33,990 nucleotides of DNA from Calditrichota bacterium (GCA_016934605.1 JAFGSO010000019.1:1-33990); one strand, 5' to 3'. Numbered from the stretch's first letter, positions 8,266 through 17,607 are shown. A program made the numbers and translations. The notes: generated from the sequence alone by a model not told the origin.

Positions 8266-10305
8266 ATGAAAATATTTATTGCCGGAGAAGACAGGGAGTC
8301 TTCTGCCTACATTCGAGATGCTTTGATTCAGACCGGTCTCGATATACAGCTTATTAATTTTGATATCCTCGGTAACAATAACCTTGATAAATCAGATGCC
8401 GCCATTCTGATTCTCAACTTTTCAGCCGAGAAAGACCCGGACTCACAACATTTGAAACAGATTCTGTCATTCGTCAGAGATTTTCCCGCACCTGTTATTT
8501 CATTTGTTCAGCCGGCAAAAAGTGAACTTCAGCAACAGTTGGAAGACGAGGGATTTCATCCTGTACTGGAATTACCTTATTCCCATGCCGAGATCCGGTT
8601 GCTGATAACCGGATACCTGAAGGAATCCCCGGATTTTTTAAATCCTGAAGATAAAAATCAGAAAGTTTCAGGTGCTGACGACCCACTTGAAATGTTTTTT
8701 AATCTGATGAATTCCATGCAGAAAAATAACTGGAATTTCTCTCGACTGGTTCGCGAATTGATGGGATTCACCCATCACTGCCTCAATATTTCCCACATTC
8801 TTTTTCTGGAAGATATGGGGAATTCAGAGGGACTGGTAAAAAACAGTGTTTCTTTGACGTGGATGAAAAGTGATTTCAAAATTAATCTCAAAAATTTAAG
8901 CTATAATCAAAATGTCATCGATGATCTGATCATACTTGAGAATCTTGAAAAAAATAATTCGGCCAGAACCTATCTGAAATCGCTGCTGGGGAGAGAATCG
9001 AAATCACTGATTGTTTGTCCGGTATTCCTTCAGAATCAACGAAAATTCACTTATCTGTTTCTCAATGAACATAAAAAAACATTCACCGCTGCTCAGAAGA
9101 GACTGATATACTTTATGCGAAATTTAAGTGAATTCGCTCTGGAAAAAGAGAAATTTTCTGTACGTCAACCGCCTGACTCTTCCGCTTCGTCGGCTATTTT
9201 TTTTCAGGGAATTATTGATCATCTGAATTTTGGCATTGTTATCATAGACCGGAAGCTCGGCATAAAATTTATAAACCGGGAGGCTTCACATCTTCTTCAG
9301 TTAAAGATAGCCGGAAATAATTACCAGAATCTCCGGGAGATTCTCGGTGAACAGAATATTCAGGCTGTTGTTGATTCCATGAAAACAATCGACGGTACTT
9401 TTCAGAGGCCGGAGATTGAGCTGGAAACTGCGACCGGCCAGAAACTGCTTATCGGCTTTACCTTAACCGAGTACCTGGATCCCCTGAACGAGGAGAAAGT
9501 TTACATTCTCTCGCTGAAAGATATTACCTATACCAAAGAACTCCAGGAAGAAATGACCCGCATGGATAGGCTGGCGTCACTGGGAGTGATGGCCAGTGGT
9601 ATCGCTCATGAAATTAGAAATCCCCTGGCAGGAATAAAAGCTATTGCCCAGACGTTTGAAGAAGAGCTTGCAAAAGATGACCCAAAGAATGAATATGTTA
9701 CACGAATCATTAAACAGGTGAATCGCCTGGACGATCTTCTGAAATCACTTTTTTCCTATGCGAAACCTCAGAAGCCCAACCGCCAGTTTTCTTCGGTCCA
9801 GGAGATTATCTATGATGTGCTTTCACTTCTGAAGCAGAAACTGCAGAGCCAGAATATTAAACTGATCCAATCCATCCAGAAGCCGTTGAAAGATGTTTTT
9901 GTGGATAATTCACAGATACAGCAGGTGCTCTTTAACCTCGTTCTGAATAGTATCGAGGCCATTGAAGGACCTGGTGAAATCAGTATTACCGTGAATGAAA
10001 TCAGGGATGATGCAGCAACCTTCCGCCGCAAACCTTTCTATAATAAAATCACTGATAAGCCGTATATTCTGATCCGGATCTCCGATTCGGGTTATGGAAT
10101 TTCTCCCGAGAATCTTCAGCAGATTTTTAATCCATTTTTCACAACAAAAAATTTTGGTACCGGCCTGGGTCTTTCAATCGTTTATCAAATAGTCCAGGAA
10201 AATAATGGTATTATTTATTTTGAAAGCGAAAAGAATGTCGGCACGGATTGTTATCTTTTCCTGCCTGCATTTGAACCGGTCTCCAAAGAATCCATGAAAA
10301 GTTAA
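8266..10305 (+). CDS. PAS sensor histidine kinase with N-terminal degenerate receiver-like domain
   Basis: PAS (IIDHLNFGIVIIDRKLGIKFINREASHLL), HisKA (LGVMASGIAHEIRNPLAGIKA), HATPase (NLVLNSIEAIEG, ISDSGYGI, GTGLGLSIVYQIV). The N-terminal ~120 aa look receiver-like. Confidence 0.92.
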   Translation: MKIFIAGEDRESSAYIRDALIQTGLDIQLINFDILGNNNLDKSDAAILILNFSAEKDPDSQHLKQILSFVRDFPAPVISFVQPAKSELQQQLEDEGFHPVLELPYSHAEIRLLITGYLKESPDFLNPEDKNQKVSGADDPLEMFFNLMNSMQKNNWNFSRLVRELMGFTHHCLNISHILFLEDMGNSEGLVKNSVSLTWMKSDFKINLKNLSYNQNVIDDLIILENLEKNNSARTYLKSLLGRESKSLIVCPVFLQNQRKFTYLFLNEHKKTFTAAQKRLIYFMRNLSEFALEKEKFSVRQPPDSSASSAIFFQGIIDHLNFGIVIIDRKLGIKFINREASHLLQLKIAGNNYQNLREILGEQNIQAVVDSMKTIDGTFQRPEIELETATGQKLLIGFTLTEYLDPLNEEKVYILSLKDITYTKELQEEMTRMDRLASLGVMASGIAHEIRNPLAGIKAIAQTFEEELAKDDPKNEYVTRIIKQVNRLDDLLKSLFSYAKPQKPNRQFSSVQEIIYDVLSLLKQKLQSQNIKLIQSIQKPLKDVFVDNSQIQQVLFNLVLNSIEAIEGPGEISITVNEIRDDAATFRRKPFYNKITDKPYILIRISDSGYGISPENLQQIFNPFFTTKNFGTGLGLSIVYQIVQENNGIIYFESEKNVGTDCYLFLPAFEPVSKESMKS

Positions 10306-10309
10306 GCTA

Positions 10310-11119
10310 ATGAATCTGGTCTCATCACTCCCATTTTTATCTTTACCTGTTCTGTATGCCATAGAAAACAATCTGGTGGAACACCATATCAATATCAAAT
10401 ATCTCCATGAAAACGATATTCTATCCTCCCTGACAGAGGGCTCTGCAGATGCTGCTTTTATCTCTCCATTAACTTTTGCCCGGAATACCAGTGGACTTCA
10501 GATCGTCAGGGATTTTACGGTGAACAGTCCGAACTACGGGCGAAATGCACTACTGTTTTTCAGTGGTAATCTTACCAGCATCGATACCATTTATTTTGAA
10601 TCGGGTAAAGATAATAACGAATTCGATCTGTTCCTGGCAGAGGTTGTGTTAAAAGAATATTTTGAAATTATACCCCAATGGGAAAAAATCGAAAATGTTA
10701 TTCCGGATAGCAAAGCACTCGCATCACACAAGGTGATATTTATTCCCTCACCAATATCTTTCGATATGTATCCGGACTATGAAAATTATATTGATCTCTC
10801 CGAAGAGTGGTCCCTCCAGACGGAACTTCCCCTGGTACATGGACTTTTGTGCGTAACCAATTCCTTTAAAGATCGCGAATCTCTTGCAAAGCTAAGGCTC
10901 TCCAGGGAACTTGGTCTCCGAAATCTGATGAAAATCGCCAAAAGGTATGCCGAGAACCACCCGCAAAACTGGGATGTTTATTTCGATTTATGGAATGAAA
11001 AATATCAATACTATCCTGTTCCGGAAACCTGGGATTCTCTGGAACAGCTGTTTTCCTACATGTTTTATTATGCCAGGGCAGAATATTACCCGGAGTTGAA
11101 ATTTTACCCAGAAGATTAA
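10310..11119 (+). CDS. MqnA-like (menaquinone biosynthesis / PBP2-fold) protein
   Basis: Pattern similarity to MqnA/MqnD: LTEGSADAAFISPLTFARN, YGRNALLFFSGNLTSIDTIYFE, IDLSEEWSLQTELPLVHGLLCV. Divergent sequence, so family-level only. Confidence 0.55.
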   Translation: MNLVSSLPFLSLPVLYAIENNLVEHHINIKYLHENDILSSLTEGSADAAFISPLTFARNTSGLQIVRDFTVNSPNYGRNALLFFSGNLTSIDTIYFESGKDNNEFDLFLAEVVLKEYFEIIPQWEKIENVIPDSKALASHKVIFIPSPISFDMYPDYENYIDLSEEWSLQTELPLVHGLLCVTNSFKDRESLAKLRLSRELGLRNLMKIAKRYAENHPQNWDVYFDLWNEKYQYYPVPETWDSLEQLFSYMFYYARAEYYPELKFYPED

Positions 11120-11231
11120 ATACCAGATCCGATTGAATGTAAATTATTTGCACAAAACTGTGATTTTCACTTTTGTATATTTCTCATGTTTATTAAAACT
11201 TTGTCGTATATTCTTAAAAATAATGGGAATG

Positions 11232-11263
11232 ATTGGTTTTAAAAAAAATTGGCAGTAATTTTG
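11232..11263 (+). promoter_or_regulatory. Candidate Bacteroidetes-type promoter upstream of PorV-like gene
   Basis: ATTG (11232-11235), 20-nt spacer, TAATTTTG (11256-11263), matching TAnnTTTG with a 3/4 match to TTTG. Confidence 0.4.
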
Positions 11264-11297
11264 CAATTCTCTTGAGGAAGAATAAACGGGATATTGT

Positions 11298-12581
11298 ATG
11301 AATAGATTCAGATTCTGGTATTTTATGGTGTTCGTTGTGTTAATTCTGGCAAATTCTGAAAGTGAGGCCAGCGGGAATAATGCATTCAATTTTTTGCAGA
11401 TGAATATCGGTAGCCGTGCCCAGGGAATGGGAAAAGCCTTCACTGCTGTGAGTGGAGATCTGAACGGCCTGTATTATAATCCTGCCAGCGTCGGTTTCGC
11501 TTTACATCCTTCTCTGATGTTTTATCATGCACAATTGTATGAGGATATCGCCATTGAAAATTTTTCCGCCATGCTTCCTGATGTCCGTAATTTTACTTTT
11601 TCAATGGGATTGAGTTATCTGCATCTGCCGGAAATTGATGAGTATGAAATTAATGGTGGCTCGCCAGTCCATCTGGGTACATTTCAGGTATATGATTTTG
11701 TTTCTCAGGTTGGTGTGAGTTACCTGATGAACCGTCGTGTTTCCATGGGTATGCAGATGAAGTATCTTCAGGAAAGAATTGATGAAGTTACGGCCTCAGG
11801 CGTGGCTTTTGATATTGGTGTACTGGCCAGACTGCCTATCGATTATCTCAGTATTGGTGCTTCCGTACAGAATATGGGACCGAATGTCAAATTTGATCAG
11901 ACGAAGGAAAAATTACCCTTAACCTACCGTCTCGGACTCGCTTATCAGTTGCCTGCCTATATGGTCACTTTTGCTTTTGATGCGGTGAAGACCATCGATG
12001 AGGACTGGCAGTTTTACCCCGGGCTTGAGATGGAATTCCTGAAGAGTCTGGCAATCAGAACCGGCTATCAGTATAACCCCGACGTAGGTGGAGGATACAA
12101 TGTTGGTGCCGGACTCAAATTTCTTGATAATTACCGGTTGAATTACGTTTTTTCTTCAGCAGGAATCCTGGGCAGCACCCATCGTGCTGAAATTTGCATC
12201 AATTTGCGCAGCGGAAAAGACAAAAAGTCATACGATTACGTAAAAGCTTTCCCTGCAAGCAATAAAGCAACTTCGATGAATGTTAACAGGAATATATCCT
12301 ATTTCCTTCCTGTTCCGGGGAGCTTAACATACCGAAAACTGTCCAATGAATTGATTCTCAGCTGGGAAAAATCTGCTCTCAGTGATGCACAATATCACGT
12401 CTGGGTCGAAATTCCCGGAAAAACCGGAATCGTAAAGATTACCGAGAAACCGTTGAGTGAGAATATTTATACATTCAAACCCACCGTCGATAAAATAGAT
12501 CTGGTATTTTATGTCAGTTTATATAAGGATGGTAAAGAGAGTGAATTTTCAGAACCACTCAAGGTAAAATACCGGAAATAA
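11298..12581 (+). CDS. PorV/PorQ-family outer membrane protein with C-terminal Fn3-like extension
   Basis: Signal peptide; FLQMNIGSRAQGMGKAFTAVSGDLNGLYYNPASVGF is the PorV/PorQ (UPF0164) N-terminal motif. The ~110 aa after the barrel look beta-sandwich/Fn3-like. Confidence 0.85.
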   Translation: MNRFRFWYFMVFVVLILANSESEASGNNAFNFLQMNIGSRAQGMGKAFTAVSGDLNGLYYNPASVGFALHPSLMFYHAQLYEDIAIENFSAMLPDVRNFTFSMGLSYLHLPEIDEYEINGGSPVHLGTFQVYDFVSQVGVSYLMNRRVSMGMQMKYLQERIDEVTASGVAFDIGVLARLPIDYLSIGASVQNMGPNVKFDQTKEKLPLTYRLGLAYQLPAYMVTFAFDAVKTIDEDWQFYPGLEMEFLKSLAIRTGYQYNPDVGGGYNVGAGLKFLDNYRLNYVFSSAGILGSTHRAEICINLRSGKDKKSYDYVKAFPASNKATSMNVNRNISYFLPVPGSLTYRKLSNELILSWEKSALSDAQYHVWVEIPGKTGIVKITEKPLSENIYTFKPTVDKIDLVFYVSLYKDGKESEFSEPLKVKYRK

Positions 12582-12622
12582 GAAAAAATCCGACCATAAT
12601 CCGATTTTTATGACCATTCTAC

Positions 12623-12646
12623 AAGCCCCGTCTTCGGGGCTTTTTT
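12623..12646 (+). terminator. Rho-independent terminator
   Basis: AAGCCCCG-TCTT-CGGGGCTT followed by a T run; perfect GC-rich stem 42 nt after the PorV-like stop. Confidence 0.93.
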
Positions 12647-12765
12647 ATGAACTACCAATTTCTTAAATAAATTCTTCTTAATTATCTTTTCTGGTTTGTC
12701 GAAAATATTTTAAGAAACCATAACGGAAAGAAGCGAAATTTCAGGAAAGATTTGAAGGGCAATCC

Positions 12766-13071
12766 ATGGAAATAACCGTTAACAGGAACGGAAAATCTAT
12801 CCGGATCTCAATTATAGGTGCAGTTGATAATGAAAATGCAGAAGAATTAAAATATGAACTTCAGAATCTTACAGGGGAGGATTTCCAGGAAGCAGTGTTC
12901 GATCTAAGTTATGTACCATTTATAACCAGCTCAGGAATCGGAAAATTTCTAATTTTTTATAAAACGCTTCTCTCACAGGATCGGAAGATGCGGATTGAGG
13001 GGATTAACGATACTCTGCTCGATCTTTTTAAATCCATAAAGCTGGATCAGCTCTTTACCATAGAAAAATAA
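12766..13071 (+). CDS. STAS-domain anti-sigma-factor antagonist
   Basis: 101 aa; AVFDLSYVPFITSSGIGKFLIFYKTLLSQDRKMRIEGINDTLLDLFKSIKLDQLF, a SpoIIAA/RsbV pattern with phosphorylatable Ser after IT. Confidence 0.92.
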   Translation: MEITVNRNGKSIRISIIGAVDNENAEELKYELQNLTGEDFQEAVFDLSYVPFITSSGIGKFLIFYKTLLSQDRKMRIEGINDTLLDLFKSIKLDQLFTIEK

Positions 13072-13084
13072 ATAGAAGTTTATA

Positions 13085-14008
13085 ATGGAATTCACATCTT
13101 GCCGGCACATTTTAGTGGTTGATGATGAGCATACCATAGTGGATTTACTCGAGGAATTTTTCAAGGGTTTAGGGTGCAATGTTTCTACTGCCGCCAGTGC
13201 AGAGGAGGCGCTTGAAAAATTGAGGAATGGTAAATCTTATCAGCTGGTCCTTACGGATATTAACATGCCCGGGAAATCGGGCCTGGATCTATTAAAAATA
13301 ATCCGGGAAACCCGGGAAGATCTTCCGGTTGTATTACTGACCGGTCTGAAAACCCTGGACAATGCCATTAATGCGGTTAAAAGCGGAGCCACCGATTATA
13401 TAACGAAACCATTTGAACTCAGCACACTCCAACGGGTTGTTGAAAGAATACTTCGTAAGCAAGACAGGATCGTCCGCAAGGAACAGATTTATGAAAACCT
13501 GAATTATCTCAAACTTAATTTTGAATATGAAACAGGTAAACTGGATCCAGGTGCTGTTGCCCGAAAACTGGTGAAATATCTCGAGAAAATTCGCTTTGCA
13601 GAATCCGATGAACTCGGGAAATATGAGCTGGCTTTTACCGAAACCCTGGTAAATGCTATCGAACACGGAAATCTGGAGCTTGCCTCACGGACTAAGAACA
13701 GTGATTCATTTCAGATTGCCGAGTATGAGGAATTAAAAGAAAAACGCTTAAATGAGCAGGTTTTTGCTGAAAGGAAAATAATTATCACATTTGAGTGTAC
13801 CAGAGAAGTATTCAACTTTTCCGTCAAGGATGAAGGGAACGGTTTCAACTGGCGAAAGTATCTGAATTCCTCTCACCAGATTCAAAATGAATCCATGAAA
13901 TCATATGGACGTGGTTTTCACCTGATACGCCATGTAATCGATGAAGTTCATTTTAATGATACAGGTAATATTATTACCCTAATCAAAAACAGTGCCCAAA
14001 ATACCTAG
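13085..14008 (+). CDS. Response regulator receiver fused to RsbW/SpoIIAB-type HATPase
   Basis: REC: LVVDDEHTIVDLL, LVLTDINMPGKSGLDLL, TDYITKPF. HATPase: FTETLVNAIEHGN, FSVKDEGNGFNWRKY, GRGFHLIRHVIDEVHF. Confidence 0.92.
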   Translation: MEFTSCRHILVVDDEHTIVDLLEEFFKGLGCNVSTAASAEEALEKLRNGKSYQLVLTDINMPGKSGLDLLKIIRETREDLPVVLLTGLKTLDNAINAVKSGATDYITKPFELSTLQRVVERILRKQDRIVRKEQIYENLNYLKLNFEYETGKLDPGAVARKLVKYLEKIRFAESDELGKYELAFTETLVNAIEHGNLELASRTKNSDSFQIAEYEELKEKRLNEQVFAERKIIITFECTREVFNFSVKDEGNGFNWRKYLNSSHQIQNESMKSYGRGFHLIRHVIDEVHFNDTGNIITLIKNSAQNT

Positions 14009-14026
14009 ACACAGAGAATTGGCAGA

Positions 14027-15781
14027 ATGAATCGTGCTGAGCTGACAGGCATTTTAAATAATTCAAAGGTTAAGAATCTTAAACATCCGGTATTCTTTGT
14101 GACTCATGCTGGTCGTGTTATCAGTTACAATAAATCTGCTGCTGAATTAATTCGTCTGTATTCCGGTGCATTAATTCATTCAATTGAAGATTCATTTGAT
14201 CAGGATAAAAAAAATAATCAGAAAATTTTTAAAAATAATAATTCGATTTTTATCAATACGATCTTCGGTTTTGAAGCAAACTGTACTTGTCAGATGATCT
14301 GGTTTCCCGACTTTGAGGGGGAAGATACCCGGCAATATGCCGGTGTTCTGATCTGGGAGTCCGGAAACCATGCGGCGATTGAGGGGCGCTATATACATTA
14401 CTTAAAATCTATAAACAAACTTTCGGGTAACAGTAACAAATATAAAAATATTCATTCCTTGTCCCGGTTTTTCGCCAATGAGCTTTATAAAGCTGAATAC
14501 AATTTTTATCATGTTGGATTGTTTTTGAGGGATCCTCTTTTTTCTGGTTCTGAAGTTATTCTGATGGCGGCAGCAGGGGAGTCCCGCCAGTTTCTAAAAA
14601 AAGATTTGAGTCACAGATACCATCAATCTATATCTACAGGTGTAATAGGAAAAGTTATTACTGAAAGACGGTCAATTATTGTTGATGATACGGACAAAAT
14701 AGATTTTTATCATAGTACTTCACTGTTTCGTGGAAAATCTGAGATAGCCGTGCCTATCTTTCTGCACAATGAAGTAATGGGCGTTATCAACATTGAATCA
14801 AAAGAGCTTGTCCGGTTCGATTCTTCCGATCAGGCTTTTCTGGAAGCAGTGGCAGATATTTATGCGGCAAATATATATCGGATAGAAACTCATAAAGAAA
14901 TTCAGAAGAAAAATTCGGAACTGGAAAATTATCTCGATCAAATCCGCAAGTACAATGAAAAACTGGAAAGACAGTCAAAACGGCTTAGAAATGCTCTTGA
15001 AAAAAGAATCGAAATTCAAAAAATAGTTGAAAAACAAAACGAAAAAATTCAGAATAAACTGGAGATGGGAGCAGAATTGCAGAAATCACTTCTCCCCAGA
15101 TCTTTTCCGGATTCTCCGGAACTGGTTTTTCATGCCTGTTATTATCCGAATTCACAGCTGGGTGGAGATCTTTACGATGTATGTACACTGGATGATAATC
15201 ATATTGGTATTATCATCGCAGATGTGTCCGGTTATGGCGTTTCTGCTGCGATGATTGCTGCCATGTTTAAAGCCTATTTCAATAACTTCAGCAAATCATT
15301 GTTGAGTACGGCGGGAATAATGTCCCGATTAAACAGAGCATTTTATTCCGTACTCCAGACTGGCGATTTTATTTCTGCATTTTATATGATTTTAGATACC
15401 AGAAATTTTAAAGCGATATATACAAATGCAGGACATACTTTTCCGTTATTATACCGGGCCAGTACGGCTCAGATAGAGGAGCTTGATACTTCAGGATTTT
15501 TTGTTGGACTGTTTGACAGAAAAGAATACCAGGAACAGGAGACCGTTATTTTTCCGGGTGACCGGTTGCTTTTCTACACAGATGGAGTCGTTGAGAGTCG
15601 TAATCATAAAAATCAGTTCGGAATAGGAAGGTTAAGAACTGTTTACCTGAATGAAATTCTAAATGGAAGCGAAGGCAAAGAAATTCTGAATAAGATAATT
15701 GATGAGATTCAGCGCTTTACAGGTAGATCCAGCTTTGAAGATGATGTAACGCTGCTAAACATTGAGCGAATGGTTCTCTAA
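14027..15781 (+). CDS. PAS-like/GAF-PP2C (SpoIIE/RsbU-type) serine phosphatase
   Basis: PAS-like HPVFFVTHAGRVISYNKSAAELI; GAF domain; coiled coil; PP2C SpoIIE: LQKSLLPRSFP, LGGDLYDV, IADVSGYGVSAAMIAAM, FYTDGVVESRN, FEDDVTLL. Confidence 0.92.
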   Translation: MNRAELTGILNNSKVKNLKHPVFFVTHAGRVISYNKSAAELIRLYSGALIHSIEDSFDQDKKNNQKIFKNNNSIFINTIFGFEANCTCQMIWFPDFEGEDTRQYAGVLIWESGNHAAIEGRYIHYLKSINKLSGNSNKYKNIHSLSRFFANELYKAEYNFYHVGLFLRDPLFSGSEVILMAAAGESRQFLKKDLSHRYHQSISTGVIGKVITERRSIIVDDTDKIDFYHSTSLFRGKSEIAVPIFLHNEVMGVINIESKELVRFDSSDQAFLEAVADIYAANIYRIETHKEIQKKNSELENYLDQIRKYNEKLERQSKRLRNALEKRIEIQKIVEKQNEKIQNKLEMGAELQKSLLPRSFPDSPELVFHACYYPNSQLGGDLYDVCTLDDNHIGIIIADVSGYGVSAAMIAAMFKAYFNNFSKSLLSTAGIMSRLNRAFYSVLQTGDFISAFYMILDTRNFKAIYTNAGHTFPLLYRASTAQIEELDTSGFFVGLFDRKEYQEQETVIFPGDRLLFYTDGVVESRNHKNQFGIGRLRTVYLNEILNGSEGKEILNKIIDEIQRFTGRSSFEDDVTLLNIERMVL

Positions 15782-15871
15782 ATGATCCTTTCGGCTTTTT
15801 CCAGAAACAAATTTTTGTTATATTAAATTATGCATTGGCTCAGGTACAATTAAGAACAAACTATTTTAAAA

Positions 15872-16942
15872 ATGATGGAAAATAAGGTCACATCCATGAC
15901 CCAGAAAACCTGCCTTGTTGTTGATGATGATTACGGAGCACGTCTCCTGGTTCAGAAAATCCTGGAAAAAGAAGGCTATCATATTACACTTGCCTCCGGG
16001 GGGCATGAGGCACTTGAGTATTTGAAGAAAGATTCATGTGATTTGATGATTTCGGACCTTAAGATGGAAGGAATGGATGGAATTGAACTGCTGAATAAAG
16101 TTAAGCAATCTGAACCGAATCTGTCAGTGATTATCCTGACCGGGCATGCCTCAATTCAGACTGCCATTGAGGCCCTTAGACTGGGAGCTGTCGATTATCT
16201 GACGAAACCGGTTAATGCAGACGAATTGCGAATCCGGGTAAAAAAAGCGATTGAAAGAATAAACCTGGAAAATCGGCTCACCGAAATAGAACGACAGCTG
16301 ACTTATAACGCAACTGTGACGACAGCTAACCACGAGATTAATCAACCACTGACTGTAATTCTTTCCGGCGTTGATATGATCAAAATGGAATTTGATAAAA
16401 AACATATCGGTGACAAGAAAATCCTGAATTATCTTAACCTGATCGAAAAATCCAGTCTTAGAATTGCCAATATTCTCAGGAGTTTTCGTGAAATTTCAAC
16501 ACCTGTTATTCAGAAAATTCCTCATGGTATGAGAATGATTGAACTCAGAAAAGGCGAAAAGTACAAACATGCCTCAGAAAAATATATCCTGGTAATTGAG
16601 GATGAAGAACAGATACGGATTCTGATAAGGGACATGCTGGAAAGTGCCGGATACCACGTGATTCTTGCCTCAAATGCCCATGAAGGAATTGAAATTTACG
16701 AAAGTCAAAAAAATGTCATCGATCTTGTGCTTCTGGATTACTATCTTCCTGACAGTTCCGGATTGCAGGTTTTCAGAAAAATAAGAGAAGTTGATAAAAA
16801 CAGTCATATTCTTCTGACTTCCGGATTCGATATCGACGATGATATTCAGAAAGCTCTGGATGAAGGAGCCATCGGATTTCTGAGTAAACCATTCAATCGT
16901 GAACAAATTGTAAACTTTATTCAGCAACTCACCATTCAGTAA
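15872..16942 (+). CDS. REC-DHp-REC phosphorelay protein (no HATPase domain)
   Basis: REC1: VVDDDYGARLL, LMISDLKMEGMDGIELL, VDYLTKPV. Central HisKA-like: TVTTANHEINQPLTVILSGVDMIKMEF (His codon at 16331). REC2: VIEDEEQIRIL, LVLLDYYLPDSSGLQVF, IGFLSKPF. Confidence 0.88.
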   Translation: MMENKVTSMTQKTCLVVDDDYGARLLVQKILEKEGYHITLASGGHEALEYLKKDSCDLMISDLKMEGMDGIELLNKVKQSEPNLSVIILTGHASIQTAIEALRLGAVDYLTKPVNADELRIRVKKAIERINLENRLTEIERQLTYNATVTTANHEINQPLTVILSGVDMIKMEFDKKHIGDKKILNYLNLIEKSSLRIANILRSFREISTPVIQKIPHGMRMIELRKGEKYKHASEKYILVIEDEEQIRILIRDMLESAGYHVILASNAHEGIEIYESQKNVIDLVLLDYYLPDSSGLQVFRKIREVDKNSHILLTSGFDIDDDIQKALDEGAIGFLSKPFNREQIVNFIQQLTIQ

Positions 16943-16970
16943 ATAAAATCATAAATCGGATATTTCACCT

Positions 16971-17600
16971 TTGTCTGCACTGATTGAAATAGATATCAAG
17001 CTGTTTTTTTTTCTGAACCGCAGTATAGCCAATCCGGTTTTTGATATAATTATGCCGTTTGTGACAGACCTGGACAACTGGAAAATTCCCATTTTGATTG
17101 TCTGGATGTTTCTGATGATTCGGGGCGGAAAAAAAGGCCGGATAGTCGGAATTCTCCTGATATTTGTGCTGATCTCCACAGATCAGCTGTCCTCATCCCT
17201 GATAAAGCCTCTGGTAGGACGGATACGTCCCTGCCACACTCTGAATGATGTTCGTCTGCTGGTAGGCTGTGGAGGCAAACTGGCATTTCCCTCTTCTCAC
17301 GCCACCAATATTTCGGGGGTTGCTGTCCTGTTTTCCTTTTTTTACCGCAGGGGCACTGTCTGGTTTACAATAACTGCTCTGATCGTCGGTTTTTCCCGGA
17401 TATATGTTGGTGTTCATTATCCTGCCGACGTAGCCGGTGGGTTTTTGTTCGGTAGTGCCTCTGGTGGGCTTATTGTCTATTTTTATTTAAAAATATCAGA
17501 ATTTTATTCTTCTCTGGATTATCGTACGCTTCAAAGCAGTGTTTCTCCCAATAATAGGGAAGAGCTGAAGAATCCTTCGGGGAATTATAAATCCCGGTAA
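16971..17600 (+). CDS. PAP2-family phosphatase
   Basis: KPLVGRIRPC, PSSHATNISG and SRIYVGVHYPADVAGG, the three PAP2 signature motifs. Start at TTG. Confidence 0.93.
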   Translation: MSALIEIDIKLFFFLNRSIANPVFDIIMPFVTDLDNWKIPILIVWMFLMIRGGKKGRIVGILLIFVLISTDQLSSSLIKPLVGRIRPCHTLNDVRLLVGCGGKLAFPSSHATNISGVAVLFSFFYRRGTVWFTITALIVGFSRIYVGVHYPADVAGGFLFGSASGGLIVYFYLKISEFYSSLDYRTLQSSVSPNNREELKNPSGNYKSR

Positions 17601-17607
17601 TTTTGTT

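Noticed and set aside
7838-8269. Several ORFs on both strands overlapping the Crp/Fnr gene
   Set aside because: All overlap a well-supported Crp coding frame and lack family motifs.
12659-12717. Inverted repeat TTTCTTAAA / TTTAAGAAA upstream of the STAS gene
   Set aside because: Nine AT-rich bases separated by 41 nt are likely by chance in this composition; no supporting motif.
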